In this document: positions 36,078 to 44,505 of the stretch, piece by piece
Numbering within the stretch: the stretch's first letter is position 1
Layout of the letters: each line of letters opens with the position of its first letter
NCBI RefSeq assembly: GCF_949769225.1
Contig: NZ_CATKPB010000002.1
DNA: 64,000 bases
Strand: one strand, 5' to 3'
From: Peptoniphilus_A genitalis
GTDB taxonomy: Bacteria; Bacillota; Clostridia; Tissierellales; Peptoniphilaceae
Translations under genes and position numbers: made by a program
The notes under the pieces: model-generated
Seen by the model: only the letters and a program-made list of their open reading frames with translations
Databases searched by the model: none
What the model was told of the DNA's origin: nothing

Positions 36078-36112
36078 AAGGTTAAATAGTTGGCTTACAA
36101 CTACTTAACCTT
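36078..36112 (-). terminator. Hairpin after the O-antigen-ligase-like gene
   Basis: 15-bp stem AAGGTTAAGTAGTTG / CAACTATTTAACCTT on the minus strand, loop TAAGC, with a G-U pair that shows the minus strand is the transcribed one. The following DNA is A+T-rich but lacks a clean T-run, so termination may be leaky. Confidence 0.55.
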
Positions 36113-36120
36113 ACAAAAAA

Positions 36121-37485
36121 TTAATTTTCTATATTTAATGAAGCCTTTAAAATTGCAAGATTTATAAAGAATAAGCTCACAATTCTAAGGTAGAACCATG
36201 TATAATCTGCAAAGCTCATTACCATAAATCCACATATTGCTGCTATGCCTCCATATTGAACAAGGCTAATAGCAGGATTTTTTTCTCTAAATTCTTTAAA
36301 ATTAATTAAGATTTTTGAAAATAACTTAATAATATGTCCTATTAGGAAGAAGAGTCCAAAGGCTCCAATTTCTATCAAGAGTTGAAGATAGAGGTTATGA
36401 CAGTGAGCCACCTTAGTTAGTTGTGGTGCCTTGTAGTTTTCAAAGGCAGCCTGGAAGACTTCATTGCCCAGTCCTACCCCGCCTAGCTTTGCAAAATTCT
36501 TCTTCATTATATTTGCACTTTCATAAATATATTTTCTGTAGTTAATGGAAGAGTCACTCTTATTAAAGATAGACATAAGCCTTATTTGTATATTTCCTGG
36601 CAAGAAGAAAAATAAAATCAAACCCAGCATAAAAAATACAGGCAATAGCCTTGGATTGTAAAGCAAGGTAAATACAAAAACACAAATGGCAAAGGATGCC
36701 CAAGCAGACCTTGATCCAGTTGTCAAAAGGACAAACATGGAAATTAAAATTGTAAAGGCTGAAAGAATTTTTATATACTTGTTTTCATTTTTTAAAAAGT
36801 TAGCAACTATTAGAGGTACTGTCAAAAGATAGTATTCTCCTAAGACATTTGGGTTTCCCATAGTTGAATAAATTCTTCCACTTAGTTCTTGGCTTATGGA
36901 GGTATCTGTTTGTGAAAGGTCGACAGAAACTCCAATTACAAATTTTTGTAGGAGTCCAAAAAAGCTTACAAGTAAAGTGGCTACAGTTAAAGCTGTCAAT
37001 ATTTGAAATAAATCCTTGCGAGTCCTAATGTTATTAATAAAAATTGCATAAAATAAAAATATTGAAAAATAATTTACTGCATACTTAAGACTTAATCTTG
37101 GATAAATTGAAAAGACTGTAGAAAGACCTATTGTAAGTATAAATAAAACTAAGAAGTCATCAAAGGCAAGTCTTTTTTTATCATCCTTTCTATATAAATT
37201 TAAGATCCACAAGATAAAAACAATTAGGTATAAGTAAAGGTTGGACCACAAGTTAAAGGGAACTATACTTATAAATATAAGACTAAGGGCAATTATTATA
37301 TTTATGTGCCCTGATATGCTCTCTAAAAGTCCAAATAAAAAACTTTTTTCCTTTAAAAATTCTAAGATTTTAACAAAAATATTTTCAAAGAATAAGCGAA
37401 TCCTAAGTAGAAGCTTTCTTATTAGAGACTCGTCCCAGGCATTGTAATCTAAATTAAATCTAAGCAAGTCAAAAAATTTTGTCAT
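36121..37485 (-). CDS. O-antigen ligase/polymerase family membrane protein
   Basis: 454 aa from the ATG at 37485, with about 11-12 hydrophobic segments. The Wzy_C/O-antigen-ligase domain is shown by SGRIYSTMGNPNVLGEYYLLTVPLIV, the motif TGSRSAWASFAICVF and a large loop ending KAPQLTKVAHCHNLYLQLLIEIGAFGL (catalytic-type His). It polymerises or ligates lipid-linked glycan at the outer membrane face. The start is set by GGTGAG 5 bases upstream; the earlier in-frame TTG is not supported. The ATG abuts the stop of the preceding DUF4330 gene. Part of the wall glycopolymer cluster. Confidence 0.87.
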   Translation of the reverse strand: MTKFFDLLRFNLDYNAWDESLIRKLLLRIRLFFENIFVKILEFLKEKSFLFGLLESISGHINIIIALSLIFISIVPFNLWSNLYLYLIVFILWILNLYRKDDKKRLAFDDFLVLFILTIGLSTVFSIYPRLSLKYAVNYFSIFLFYAIFINNIRTRKDLFQILTALTVATLLVSFFGLLQKFVIGVSVDLSQTDTSISQELSGRIYSTMGNPNVLGEYYLLTVPLIVANFLKNENKYIKILSAFTILISMFVLLTTGSRSAWASFAICVFVFTLLYNPRLLPVFFMLGLILFFFLPGNIQIRLMSIFNKSDSSINYRKYIYESANIMKKNFAKLGGVGLGNEVFQAAFENYKAPQLTKVAHCHNLYLQLLIEIGAFGLFFLIGHIIKLFSKILINFKEFREKNPAISLVQYGGIAAICGFMVMSFADYTWFYLRIVSLFFINLAILKASLNIEN

Positions 37486-37486
37486 T

Positions 37487-37963
37487 TTACTCACCAAGAT
37501 ACTTTATTCCAGAAATCCTTACGTTAAAAAGCTTTACTAGTCCAGCTCCAAAGGTATTAGTTTGTCCTGTGAAATAATTTGTTTGTCCTATTAGGATTCC
37601 CTTATCAGTTTTCTTGCCATTGGCTTCAATAGTTATAGTGGCTTTCTTATAAAGATGATCGTCAAATTTAAGAACCTTCCCTTCAAAGCTAAAGTCCCTA
37701 GGATCAATTTCACTTACTTCAATATTTTTTACCCTTCCAATAGGATTATTTGCCATAACATCCTTAACCGGGTCCCCAACCTTTAAGTGGTCAATTATTT
37801 CACTTTCAATAAAGGGAACCGCCATAGTTATCTCTGCCTTTTCATCATTTTGTAGGACTTGGCTACGTCCATCTGCTAGGTTCATCCTATTAACAAAAAG
37901 AATTCCAGCCCCAATGCAGGCAAGTATTATAAATAAATCTATAAATTTAAATTTTAATTTCAT
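37487..37963 (-). CDS. DUF4330 membrane-anchored protein (copy 2)
   Basis: 158 aa. One N-terminal membrane helix (about residues 8-24, preceded by KLKFKF) and an extracytoplasmic beta-rich domain with VGDPVKDVMANNPIGRVKNIEV and GILIGQTNYFTGQ. It matches the DUF4330 family found in Gram-positive polysaccharide loci; function unknown. Overlaps the preceding related gene by ATGA. Probably a paralogue of it: both have the anchor, a 'VGD/IGDxVxDxxxNxxIGxVKxI' block and a later 'GIxIxGxNY' block. Confidence 0.78.
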   Translation of the reverse strand: MKLKFKFIDLFIILACIGAGILFVNRMNLADGRSQVLQNDEKAEITMAVPFIESEIIDHLKVGDPVKDVMANNPIGRVKNIEVSEIDPRDFSFEGKVLKFDDHLYKKATITIEANGKKTDKGILIGQTNYFTGQTNTFGAGLVKLFNVRISGIKYLGE

Positions 37964-38427
37964 TTATTCACCTCAAGGTTCTTAATCTTTGCATAAATTT
38001 GTAAATCGCCAATAGTAAGAGTTAACTCATCACCAAGAAGATAATTAAATCCATCTATATAAATACCATCATCCTTGATATTAGCCTTAGAATTTACTAA
38101 AAATCTCATTGAAATAAAGGCAGAATCCTTTTCTCTACCATTTTCTATTCCAGTGTATTCAGACATGGGATTGTCTATTGCTTCTTTTACTTGAATATCT
38201 TTTACAACTCCAATTTCAGTGTTTCTTCTCTTGTCAATAACCTTGTCACCAATCTTTGGCACGTCCTTGTTAAAGACCTCAGTTTCATCTGCTTCTATGG
38301 CCAAGACTACTTTTGTATCAGCCACATCTATATCTTTAGAAGATTTTTGTTTGAATACAATTACTAAAAAAATTGCTAACAAAATTACAAAAATAATATC
38401 TAAAATTTTAATTTTTCCTGCTTTCAC
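37960..38427 (-). CDS. DUF4330 membrane-anchored protein (copy 1)
   Basis: 155 aa. N-terminal membrane helix at about residues 9-27, then an exported domain with PKIGDKVIDKRRNTEIGVVKDIQVKE and GIYIDGFNYLLGDELTLTIG. Start is GTG at 38427 with AAGGAG 7 bases upstream, inside the 3' end of the glycosyltransferase gene (20-base overlap). DUF4330-like; likely a structural or assembly partner in the glycopolymer pathway (inference from context). Confidence 0.75.
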   Translation of the reverse strand: MKAGKIKILDIIFVILLAIFLVIVFKQKSSKDIDVADTKVVLAIEADETEVFNKDVPKIGDKVIDKRRNTEIGVVKDIQVKEAIDNPMSEYTGIENGREKDSAFISMRFLVNSKANIKDDGIYIDGFNYLLGDELTLTIGDLQIYAKIKNLEVNK

Positions 38428-39493
38428 TTATTACTCCTTCATATAAACTTTCTATGTTTTTAATAACTTGTCTTTGATTTAGGTCTTTATCCAAAATTTT
38501 TTTGGCATTGACCTTAAGACTATTTGCAAGATCATCCTTTGTTAAAATCTCAAGGGCTTTTTCTTTAAATTCTTCAAGATCCCCATATTGAAAAGTCCTG
38601 GCAGATCCATTTTCTTCATTGAAATAATCTCTTGCTCCACAATTACTTGTAATAAGTAGAGGAGCCCCACAGTATCCTGCCTCAACAATGGATAGGCCAA
38701 AGGCCTCTTCCTTAGAGTGATTGACATATAGGTCAGCTGCAGCCAAATAATCAAAAGGTCTAGGCCTGTAACCAACAATCTCAATTTTATCCTGGAGCTT
38801 GTAGTTATGAATTTTCTTTTTCATCTGATCTTCAAGGTCTCCATAACCAATTATCAATGCCCTTGCATTATCAATTTCTTTAAATAATTCATTGAGTCCA
38901 TCAATAAAAAAAAGAATCCCCTTTTCTTCAGAAAATCTTCCAAGAGAAAGAATCCACTTTTCATCTTTTTCCTTCTTATGAGGCTCAACTTGACCTATCA
39001 GTGGGATTGGTGGTGGAAGGACTAGGATTTTATCTTCCCTGGCACCTTCATCTATTAGTCTCTCCTTTACAAGAGAAGAAACTCCAATAATTTTTTCATT
39101 CTTTGTGAAAAATATTTTATTTAAGAAGGCAGATTTTTTTGAAATCTGTGATACCATGTGCCTTGTATTTATCACAGGGACCTTCATGCCAAGGATCTTG
39201 GATAGAAAGGCAATTCCATTTTCTCTCATAAAATGTGTGTGAACAAGGTCTATGTCATTTCCCTTCACATAATTTTTTAAAAATTTTGATGCACTTAAAT
39301 CCAAGGGAGACTTCATAGGGCATTGGATAGTTTTTACTCCCAAGTCTTGGAAGTCTTTGACTCCACCTCCATCTATATTATAAAGAAGCTGGTGGTCAAA
39401 GTCTGACCCAGTATTTATTAAATTTTTAATGTAGCTTTCGCTACCTCCCCTACCAACATAATTTAATAGGTGTAAAATTTTCATAATCATCAT
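38408..39493 (-). CDS. Glycosyltransferase family 4 (GT-B fold), first gene of glycopolymer cluster
   Basis: GT-B enzyme of about 360 aa. LLNYVGRGGSESYIKNLI and DLVHTHFMRENGIAFL in the N-terminal domain; ILSLGRFSEEKGILFFIDGL, IIGYGDLEDQMKK and EIVGYRPRPFDYLAAADLYV in the C-terminal domain, then SKEEAFGLSIVEAGYCGAPLLITS (EX7E motif, retaining). The frame opens MMIM, so the start may be the fourth codon (39484); ribosome binding site weak. Preceded by a consensus promoter at 39537-39565. Overlaps the first DUF4330 gene. Donor unknown. Confidence 0.88.
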   Translation of the reverse strand: MMIMKILHLLNYVGRGGSESYIKNLINTGSDFDHQLLYNIDGGGVKDFQDLGVKTIQCPMKSPLDLSASKFLKNYVKGNDIDLVHTHFMRENGIAFLSKILGMKVPVINTRHMVSQISKKSAFLNKIFFTKNEKIIGVSSLVKERLIDEGAREDKILVLPPPIPLIGQVEPHKKEKDEKWILSLGRFSEEKGILFFIDGLNELFKEIDNARALIIGYGDLEDQMKKKIHNYKLQDKIEIVGYRPRPFDYLAAADLYVNHSKEEAFGLSIVEAGYCGAPLLITSNCGARDYFNEENGSARTFQYGDLEEFKEKALEILTKDDLANSLKVNAKKILDKDLNQRQVIKNIESLYEGVISESRKN

Positions 39494-39536
39494 CTTTCAT
39501 TTGATAAAAACTTAATCATTGAATAAAATCTAAATA

Positions 39537-39565
39537 ATTATATCAATAGGAGATTTGCTTGTCAA
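39537..39565 (-). promoter_or_regulatory. Consensus promoter of the glycopolymer cluster
   Basis: TTGACA (39565-39560), 17-bp spacer ending TTGA, TATAAT (39542-39537). It is a perfect -35 and -10, with an extended TGA element. Confidence 0.9.
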
Positions 39566-39595
39566 TTTAATGGCTAGAGGCCTTTCTTAACCCTA

Positions 39596-39757
39596 TGTGA
39601 CTTTACAAAGTCTTACTACTTTTTTAACTTTTATTACTTCATAAAGTCCTACTAATTTTTCATCCTTTGCAACTTTATAAATTTTTGTGACTTTGTAAAC
39701 TTTTACGACTTCGTAGATTTTTGCGACTTCATAAATTTTTACAAGTCTATAAATATT
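39596..39757 (+). repeat. 18-bp period tandem array D (9 units)
   Basis: Nine units in exact phase at 39596, 39614, 39632, 39650, 39668, 39686, 39704, 39722 and 39740. Best units TGTGACTTTGTAAACTTT, TACGACTTCGTAGATTTT and TGCGACTTCATAAATTTT. It lies between the divergent promoters of the glycopolymer cluster and carB. Confidence 0.85.
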
Positions 39758-39839
39758 GATTAGATCATATTTTATTATGTCCTCAAAGCTAGTTAATAAA
39801 GCCAGTTAATAAAAATATTTTTTAATTTATAAAAAGTTC

Positions 39840-39868
39840 TTGCAATTGAATCTAAAAAGTGATTTAAT
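39840..39868 (+). promoter_or_regulatory. Promoter of carB leader
   Basis: TTGCAA (39840-39845), 17-bp spacer, TTTAAT (39863-39868). The predicted transcript would start about 15 bases before the first leader hairpin. Confidence 0.6.
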
Positions 39869-39891
39869 GTTAAAGATAAAAAAATAAAAAA

Positions 39892-39948
39892 TCAGTCCAA
39901 GGACTGACGTTAATCATGTCCTTGTGCATGATTTTTTTTTGAGCAAAT
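39892..39948 (+). promoter_or_regulatory. Candidate transcription attenuator in the carB leader
   Basis: Three overlapping pairings: TCAGTCC with GGACTGA (39892-39907); AAGGAC with GTCCTT (antiterminator form, with flanking TGA and TCA also able to pair); and AATCATG with CATGATT followed by TTTTTTTT (terminator, about 39913-39943). The second excludes the other two. No gene on the + strand lies upstream to be terminated, so the hairpin must act on the carB transcript itself. The ligand is not recognisable; it does not fit the PyrR binding-loop consensus. Confidence 0.6.
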
Positions 39949-40018
39949 TTAATTACATAAATTTTTTTTGCCCATTTTTAAGAATGTTTGATCTTTTATT
40001 TGGAAAAAGGAGAAAAAA

Positions 40019-43000
40019 ATGCCAAGAGATAATTCAATTAAGAAGACGCTAGTAATAGGATCTGGACCCATTGTCATAGGTCAGGCTGCTGAGTTTGACT
40101 ACTCAGGTACACAAGCTTGCGAAACTCTAAAGAAGAATGGAGTTGAAACTGTTCTTGTAAACTCAAATCCTGCTACTATTATGACAGACAAGGGTGTTGC
40201 CGATAAGATTTATATCGAACCAATTACCATTTCCTTTATTGAAAAAATTATAGAAAAGGAAAGACCTGACTCATTAATAGCTGGTATGGGTGGACAAACT
40301 GGTCTTAACATGACCCTTGAACTAGACAAACGTGGAATCCTTGACAAGTATGGAATAAAAATTATTGGTACTGATATTGATGCCATAAAGAAGGGCGAAG
40401 ACAGAGATATTTTTAGAAAGACAATGCAAGAGATTGGAGAACCGATTATTGAATCTGAAATTGCAACAAGCCTTGAAGAAGGTAAAGCACTTGCAAAGAA
40501 AATTGGTTACCCTCTTGTTGTTAGACCTGCCTACACTCTAGGAGGAACTGGAGGCGGCTTTGCTTACGACGAAGAAGAACTTGTTGAAGTTTTATCTCAC
40601 GGCCTTAGCCTTAGCCCAGTAAATGAATGTCTTCTTGAAAAATCTATTCGTGGCTGGATGGAAATTGAGTTTGAGGTAATAAGAGACTTTGCCGGCGAAA
40701 AAATTATTGTCTGCGATATGGAAAATGTAGACCCAGTTGGAGTTCACACAGGAGACTCCATAGTTGTTGCCCCTTGTCAAAGTCTTGATAAGGATGTTCT
40801 ACAAAAGTTAAAGAATTCTGCCTTAAATATAGTAGAAAATGTAAATGTTGTTGGCGCTTGTAATGTCCAACTTGCTCTTAACCCTGAAACTCTTGATTAT
40901 GCAGTCATAGAAATTAACCCAAGGGTTTCTCGTTCATCTGCTCTTGCATCAAAGGCAACAGGCTACCCAATAGCAAGAATTGCAACAAAGATTGCTCTTG
41001 GCTTAAATCTAAATGAAATCCAAAATGAAACTACTGGCGAAACAATAGAAACTTACGAACCTTCTTGTAACTATGTAGTTGTTAAAATTCCTAAATGGCC
41101 TTTCGACAAGTTCAAGTTTGCCAATAGAAAGCTTGGCACAAAGATGATGGCAACTGGCGAAGTTATGTCAATTGGCTCATCTTTTGAAGAAGCCCTCTTA
41201 AAGGGTATAAGATCTCTTGAAATTTCCAAATTCTCTCTTGAATCAAAGTTTTCTGAAGAAAGAACTACTGAAGAATTAAAGAAGAGAATAAAATTCCCTG
41301 ATGATGAAAGACTATTCGACGTTGCAGAAATCATTAGACGTGGTCTTTCAATCGAAATGATTCACGACATAACAGGCATTGACCTCTACTTCTTAGAAAA
41401 AATCGAAAATATTGTTCACGAAGAAGAAAATCTTAAAAAGTTAAGCCTTGACACAATGACTCCTGAAGAATTATCTAAGCTTAAGAAGCTAGGCTTCTCA
41501 GACAAGACTATTGCTTCTGCTCTTGGCGTAGACATTGACAATGTAGTTGACCTTCGTATTAAGAACAAGATTCTTCCTAATTATAGAAGAGTGGACACAT
41601 CTCCTTTTAGAAAAAACGGTGCCTACTATTACTCAACTTATGAAAAGACAGACGAAAATATAATTTCTGACAAGAAAAAAATAATTGTAATAGGATCTGG
41701 CCCAATAAGAATTGGTCAAGGTATTGAGTTCGACTACTGTAGCGTTCACGCAATCAAGGCCTTAATCAAAATGGGAATCGAAACTATTACAATAAACAAC
41801 AACCCAGAAACTGTTTCAACTGACTTCGACACATCAGACAAACTTTACTTCGAACCCCTTACTGAAGAAGAAGTTAAATCAATAATTGATACAGAAAAAC
41901 CAATGGGAGTTATCCTAGCCTTTGGTGGTCAAACTGCAATTAAACTTGCAAAATATCTTCACGAGCAAAAGGTAAATATCTTTGGAACAGATTTCGAAGA
42001 CATTGACAGGGCTGAAGACAGAGAAAAGTTTGACGAAATGCTTGAAGAATTAAAGATCAACAGACCTAAAGGCCATGGAGTCTTCAATATAAAAGAGGGA
42101 CTTGAAACTGCAAAGGAACTTGGCTACCCACTACTTGTTAGACCATCCTATGTACTTGGTGGTCAAGGTATGCAAATAACTTATGACGAAAACAGCCTTA
42201 TGACTTACCTAAAGAGTGCCTTCGAAAGAGATGCAATTAACCCAGTCCTAATTGACAAGTACCTAGTAGGTCGTGAAATCGAAGTTGATGCAATTTCTGA
42301 TGGCGAAGATGTATTAATACCAGGAATCATGGAACACCTTGAAAGAGCTGGAGTCCACTCTGGCGACTCAATAACAATTTATCCAAGCATTAACATCTCC
42401 AGTGAAATCAAAGACAAGATTCTTGACTACACAAAGAAAATTGCCAAAGCACTTCACGTTAAGGGCATGATTAACATCCAATTCATTGAATACAAAAATG
42501 ACCTTTACATCATAGAAGTAAATCCTCGTGCATCAAGAACTGTTCCATACATCTCAAAGGTTTCTGGAGTTCCAATAGTTGACCTTGCAACAAAGACAAT
42601 GCTTGGCGAAAAATTAAAAGACCTAGGTTACGGCACAGGAATTTACAAAGAACCAAAGCTAATGGCTGTCAAGGTTCCAGTATTCTCCATGTCAAAACTC
42701 AACAGAGTAGAAATTTCTCTTGGACCTGAAATGAAATCCACTGGCGAAGTTCTTGGAGTTGGAAAAGACATTGACGAAGCACTTTTCAAGGGCTTCTTGG
42801 CAGGAGGCTCTGCAATAGAAGACAAGGCTTCTCGTGTACTTGCAACAATAAATGACAATGACAAGGAAGAATTCTTAGGAATCGCTAAGACAATGAATGA
42901 AATGGGCTACAAGATTGTGGCAACAAAGGGAACTTGCAAATTCTTAAAAGAAGCAGGAATTGATGCAAAAGAAGTTGGCAAGATTAACGATCCAAGACCA

Positions 43001-43222
43001 AACATCCTTGACGTAATAAGAAATGGCGAAATCGACTTAGTAGTTAACACTCCAACAAAGGGTGGCGACTCAACAAGAGACGGCTTCAAAATTAGAAGAA
43101 TGGCTACAGAATACGGCATCGACATAGTGACATCCCTTGACACCCTAGCAGCAAGAGTAGCCGTTAAAAATAAAAAATTCCATGAAGAAAACATGGACAT
43201 CTACAACATAACAGAATTTTAA
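40019..43222 (+). CDS. carB: Carbamoyl phosphate synthase large subunit
   Basis: Makes carbamoyl phosphate from bicarbonate, glutamine-derived ammonia and two ATP, for pyrimidines and arginine. 1067 aa, full length. Two homologous halves: the first starts KKTLVIGSGPIVIGQAAEFDYSGTQACETL, the second (residue about 555) starts KKIIVIGSGPIRIGQGIEFDYCSVHAIKAL. Each has ATP-grasp motifs (RPAYTLGGTGGGFAYDEEEL; RPSYVLGGQGMQITYDENSL). The C-terminal allosteric MGS-like domain contains GTCKFLKEAG and TKGGDSTRDGFKIRRMA. GGAG precedes the ATG. No carA is adjacent, unlike most genomes. Confidence 0.97.
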   Translation: MPRDNSIKKTLVIGSGPIVIGQAAEFDYSGTQACETLKKNGVETVLVNSNPATIMTDKGVADKIYIEPITISFIEKIIEKERPDSLIAGMGGQTGLNMTLELDKRGILDKYGIKIIGTDIDAIKKGEDRDIFRKTMQEIGEPIIESEIATSLEEGKALAKKIGYPLVVRPAYTLGGTGGGFAYDEEELVEVLSHGLSLSPVNECLLEKSIRGWMEIEFEVIRDFAGEKIIVCDMENVDPVGVHTGDSIVVAPCQSLDKDVLQKLKNSALNIVENVNVVGACNVQLALNPETLDYAVIEINPRVSRSSALASKATGYPIARIATKIALGLNLNEIQNETTGETIETYEPSCNYVVVKIPKWPFDKFKFANRKLGTKMMATGEVMSIGSSFEEALLKGIRSLEISKFSLESKFSEERTTEELKKRIKFPDDERLFDVAEIIRRGLSIEMIHDITGIDLYFLEKIENIVHEEENLKKLSLDTMTPEELSKLKKLGFSDKTIASALGVDIDNVVDLRIKNKILPNYRRVDTSPFRKNGAYYYSTYEKTDENIISDKKKIIVIGSGPIRIGQGIEFDYCSVHAIKALIKMGIETITINNNPETVSTDFDTSDKLYFEPLTEEEVKSIIDTEKPMGVILAFGGQTAIKLAKYLHEQKVNIFGTDFEDIDRAEDREKFDEMLEELKINRPKGHGVFNIKEGLETAKELGYPLLVRPSYVLGGQGMQITYDENSLMTYLKSAFERDAINPVLIDKYLVGREIEVDAISDGEDVLIPGIMEHLERAGVHSGDSITIYPSINISSEIKDKILDYTKKIAKALHVKGMINIQFIEYKNDLYIIEVNPRASRTVPYISKVSGVPIVDLATKTMLGEKLKDLGYGTGIYKEPKLMAVKVPVFSMSKLNRVEISLGPEMKSTGEVLGVGKDIDEALFKGFLAGGSAIEDKASRVLATINDNDKEEFLGIAKTMNEMGYKIVATKGTCKFLKEAGIDAKEVGKINDPRPNILDVIRNGEIDLVVNTPTKGGDSTRDGFKIRRMATEYGIDIVTSLDTLAARVAVKNKKFHEENMDIYNITEF

Positions 43223-43250
43223 ATTTTGATTATTATAAGACATAAAAATA

Positions 43251-43286
43251 AAAAACCTCGGTGTAATAAAAACATCGAGGTTTTTC
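43251..43286 (+). terminator. Intrinsic terminator after carB
   Basis: AACCTCGGTGT / ACATCGAGGTT stem (11 bp, one G-U) with a 7-base loop and T-run. Confidence 0.92.
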
Positions 43287-43347
43287 TTTTGATTTTTTCA
43301 CTTTATAAACTCAATTTTAAAATAACCAGAAATCTCTGGGCTCAACC

Positions 43348-43869
43348 TTATTTTATATTTAATTTTTCTCTTAAGTCCCTTATGTCCTTGTCGATTTTTT
43401 CTTCGTCAAGTTCTCTGTCTCTATTTTCCATCGCCCTATCAACTAGATACTTTAGGTCTTGGTCTATTTCTTTTTCGAGTTTTTCAAGGGCAAGTTTAAC
43501 AAGTCCACCAAGTTCTCTAAATTTAGTTACCACCCTGTGCTCATCTGCAATGTGTCCCATTAAAAATTCAAAGGTCCATTCTGCATTAGTCTTTGTTAAG
43601 ACACACTTGTGGTCCACCATAACTCCTCTGTCTTTAAGACTCAGTAAGAAGTCACGAAGCTCTTCCCTATCCATGTCTGGAAAAACCATTAGCTTTTCTT
43701 CTGCTTCAAGGCTTTCATTTTTGCTTAGGTTTTCATGGAAAAGTTCTCCAACCTTCTCTTCTAGGTTTTCTTTATTTATTCTATTTAATTCAATTCCAAA
43801 GTCCCTTGCAACTTCTTCAGTGATTTTTGTTTTTTCAATATCTAACCCATATAATAAAATTTTCTTCAT
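43348..43869 (-). CDS. DUF3783 domain protein
   Basis: 173-aa soluble, strongly charged protein. N-terminal KKILLYGLDIEKTKI, central MVFPDMDREELRDFLLSLKDRGV and TKTNAEWTFEFLMGHIADEH, which match the conserved part of DUF3783 as I know it. The C-terminal third is a predicted coiled coil (Glu/Lys/Arg-rich). GAGGTG precedes the ATG. Function unknown. Monocistronic between carB and the LytTR gene. Confidence 0.75.
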   Translation of the reverse strand: MKKILLYGLDIEKTKITEEVARDFGIELNRINKENLEEKVGELFHENLSKNESLEAEEKLMVFPDMDREELRDFLLSLKDRGVMVDHKCVLTKTNAEWTFEFLMGHIADEHRVVTKFRELGGLVKLALEKLEKEIDQDLKYLVDRAMENRDRELDEEKIDKDIRDLREKLNIK

Positions 43870-43991
43870 TTAAACACCTCTGTATTAGTTTACCCAATTT
43901 AAATTAATTTATTGCCTTTATTATCTTTGTAATTTTTATGAAATGAATTTAGAAACTCTTTTATTTTTCCACTTACATTAAATTTTCGACC

Positions 43992-44003
43992 ACTTAGATA
44001 AGT
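43992..44003. promoter_or_regulatory. Dyad ACTTA-GA-TAAGT upstream of the LytTR gene
   Basis: Perfect 5-bp arms about 52 bases before the LytTR start, next to possible -35 and -10 elements (TTTACT near 44008, TATATT near 44030). Candidate autoregulatory site. Confidence 0.4.
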
Positions 44004-44055
44004 TTTATTTACTTTTCTTCACAATGATTTATATTATAAGTAAAGGAGGTCGGAA

Positions 44056-44496
44056 ATGGATTTTGAGATTAAAATAGATGAAAATTTTAAGTTGCCCAAG
44101 GCTGTGGTTTATACTGATAAACTTACAGAAGAAGTTTTAAGGCTTAAGTCCTTTGTCCTAGAAAATTCTGATAATATTTTGCTTGCTTATCTTGGCGAGA
44201 AAATTAAAATTTTAAATCCCAGCAAGATTTATAGGATTTATACGGAGGATTCAAAAGTTTTTGCTGAGTCTATAGATGAAAAATTTCAGATAAAGAAAAG
44301 AATTTATCAACTTGAAGATGACTTAAAGCTAAAAAAGTTTGTGCGAATTTCAAATTCTGAACTAATTAACCTAAACTTAGTCGATAGCTTTGATTTATCT
44401 TATTCGGGAACTATTTCTGTCATTATGAAAAATAAGTCCAGAACCTTTGTCTCTCGAAGATATGTGAAAAAAATTAAGGAAACTCTTGGTATATGA
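44056..44496 (+). CDS. LytTR-family DNA-binding regulator without receiver domain
   Basis: 146 aa. The C-terminal LytTR domain (about residues 50-146) shows LKKFVRISNSELINLNLVDSFDLSYSG, ISVIMKNKSRTFVSRRYVKKIKETLG, the usual FIRISRS/VNL...SRRY pattern. The N-terminal 45 residues are short and contain no receiver, so it is a stand-alone LytTR. AAAGGAGG lies 8 bases before the ATG. It is followed 9 bases later by a DUF3021 membrane gene; such pairs act as LytTR regulatory systems in which the membrane protein restrains the regulator (known in streptococci; inferred here). Confidence 0.88.
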   Translation: MDFEIKIDENFKLPKAVVYTDKLTEEVLRLKSFVLENSDNILLAYLGEKIKILNPSKIYRIYTEDSKVFAESIDEKFQIKKRIYQLEDDLKLKKFVRISNSELINLNLVDSFDLSYSGTISVIMKNKSRTFVSRRYVKKIKETLGI

Positions 44497-44505
44497 GGTG
44501 ATTTT

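Noticed and set aside
39892..39943. PyrR-binding loop in the carB leader
   Set aside because: The AGTCC stem resembles part of it, but the conserved purine-rich loop is missing.
43935..43975. Sixth 18-bp array upstream of the LytTR gene
   Set aside because: One or two unit-like stretches only; not enough phased copies to support it.
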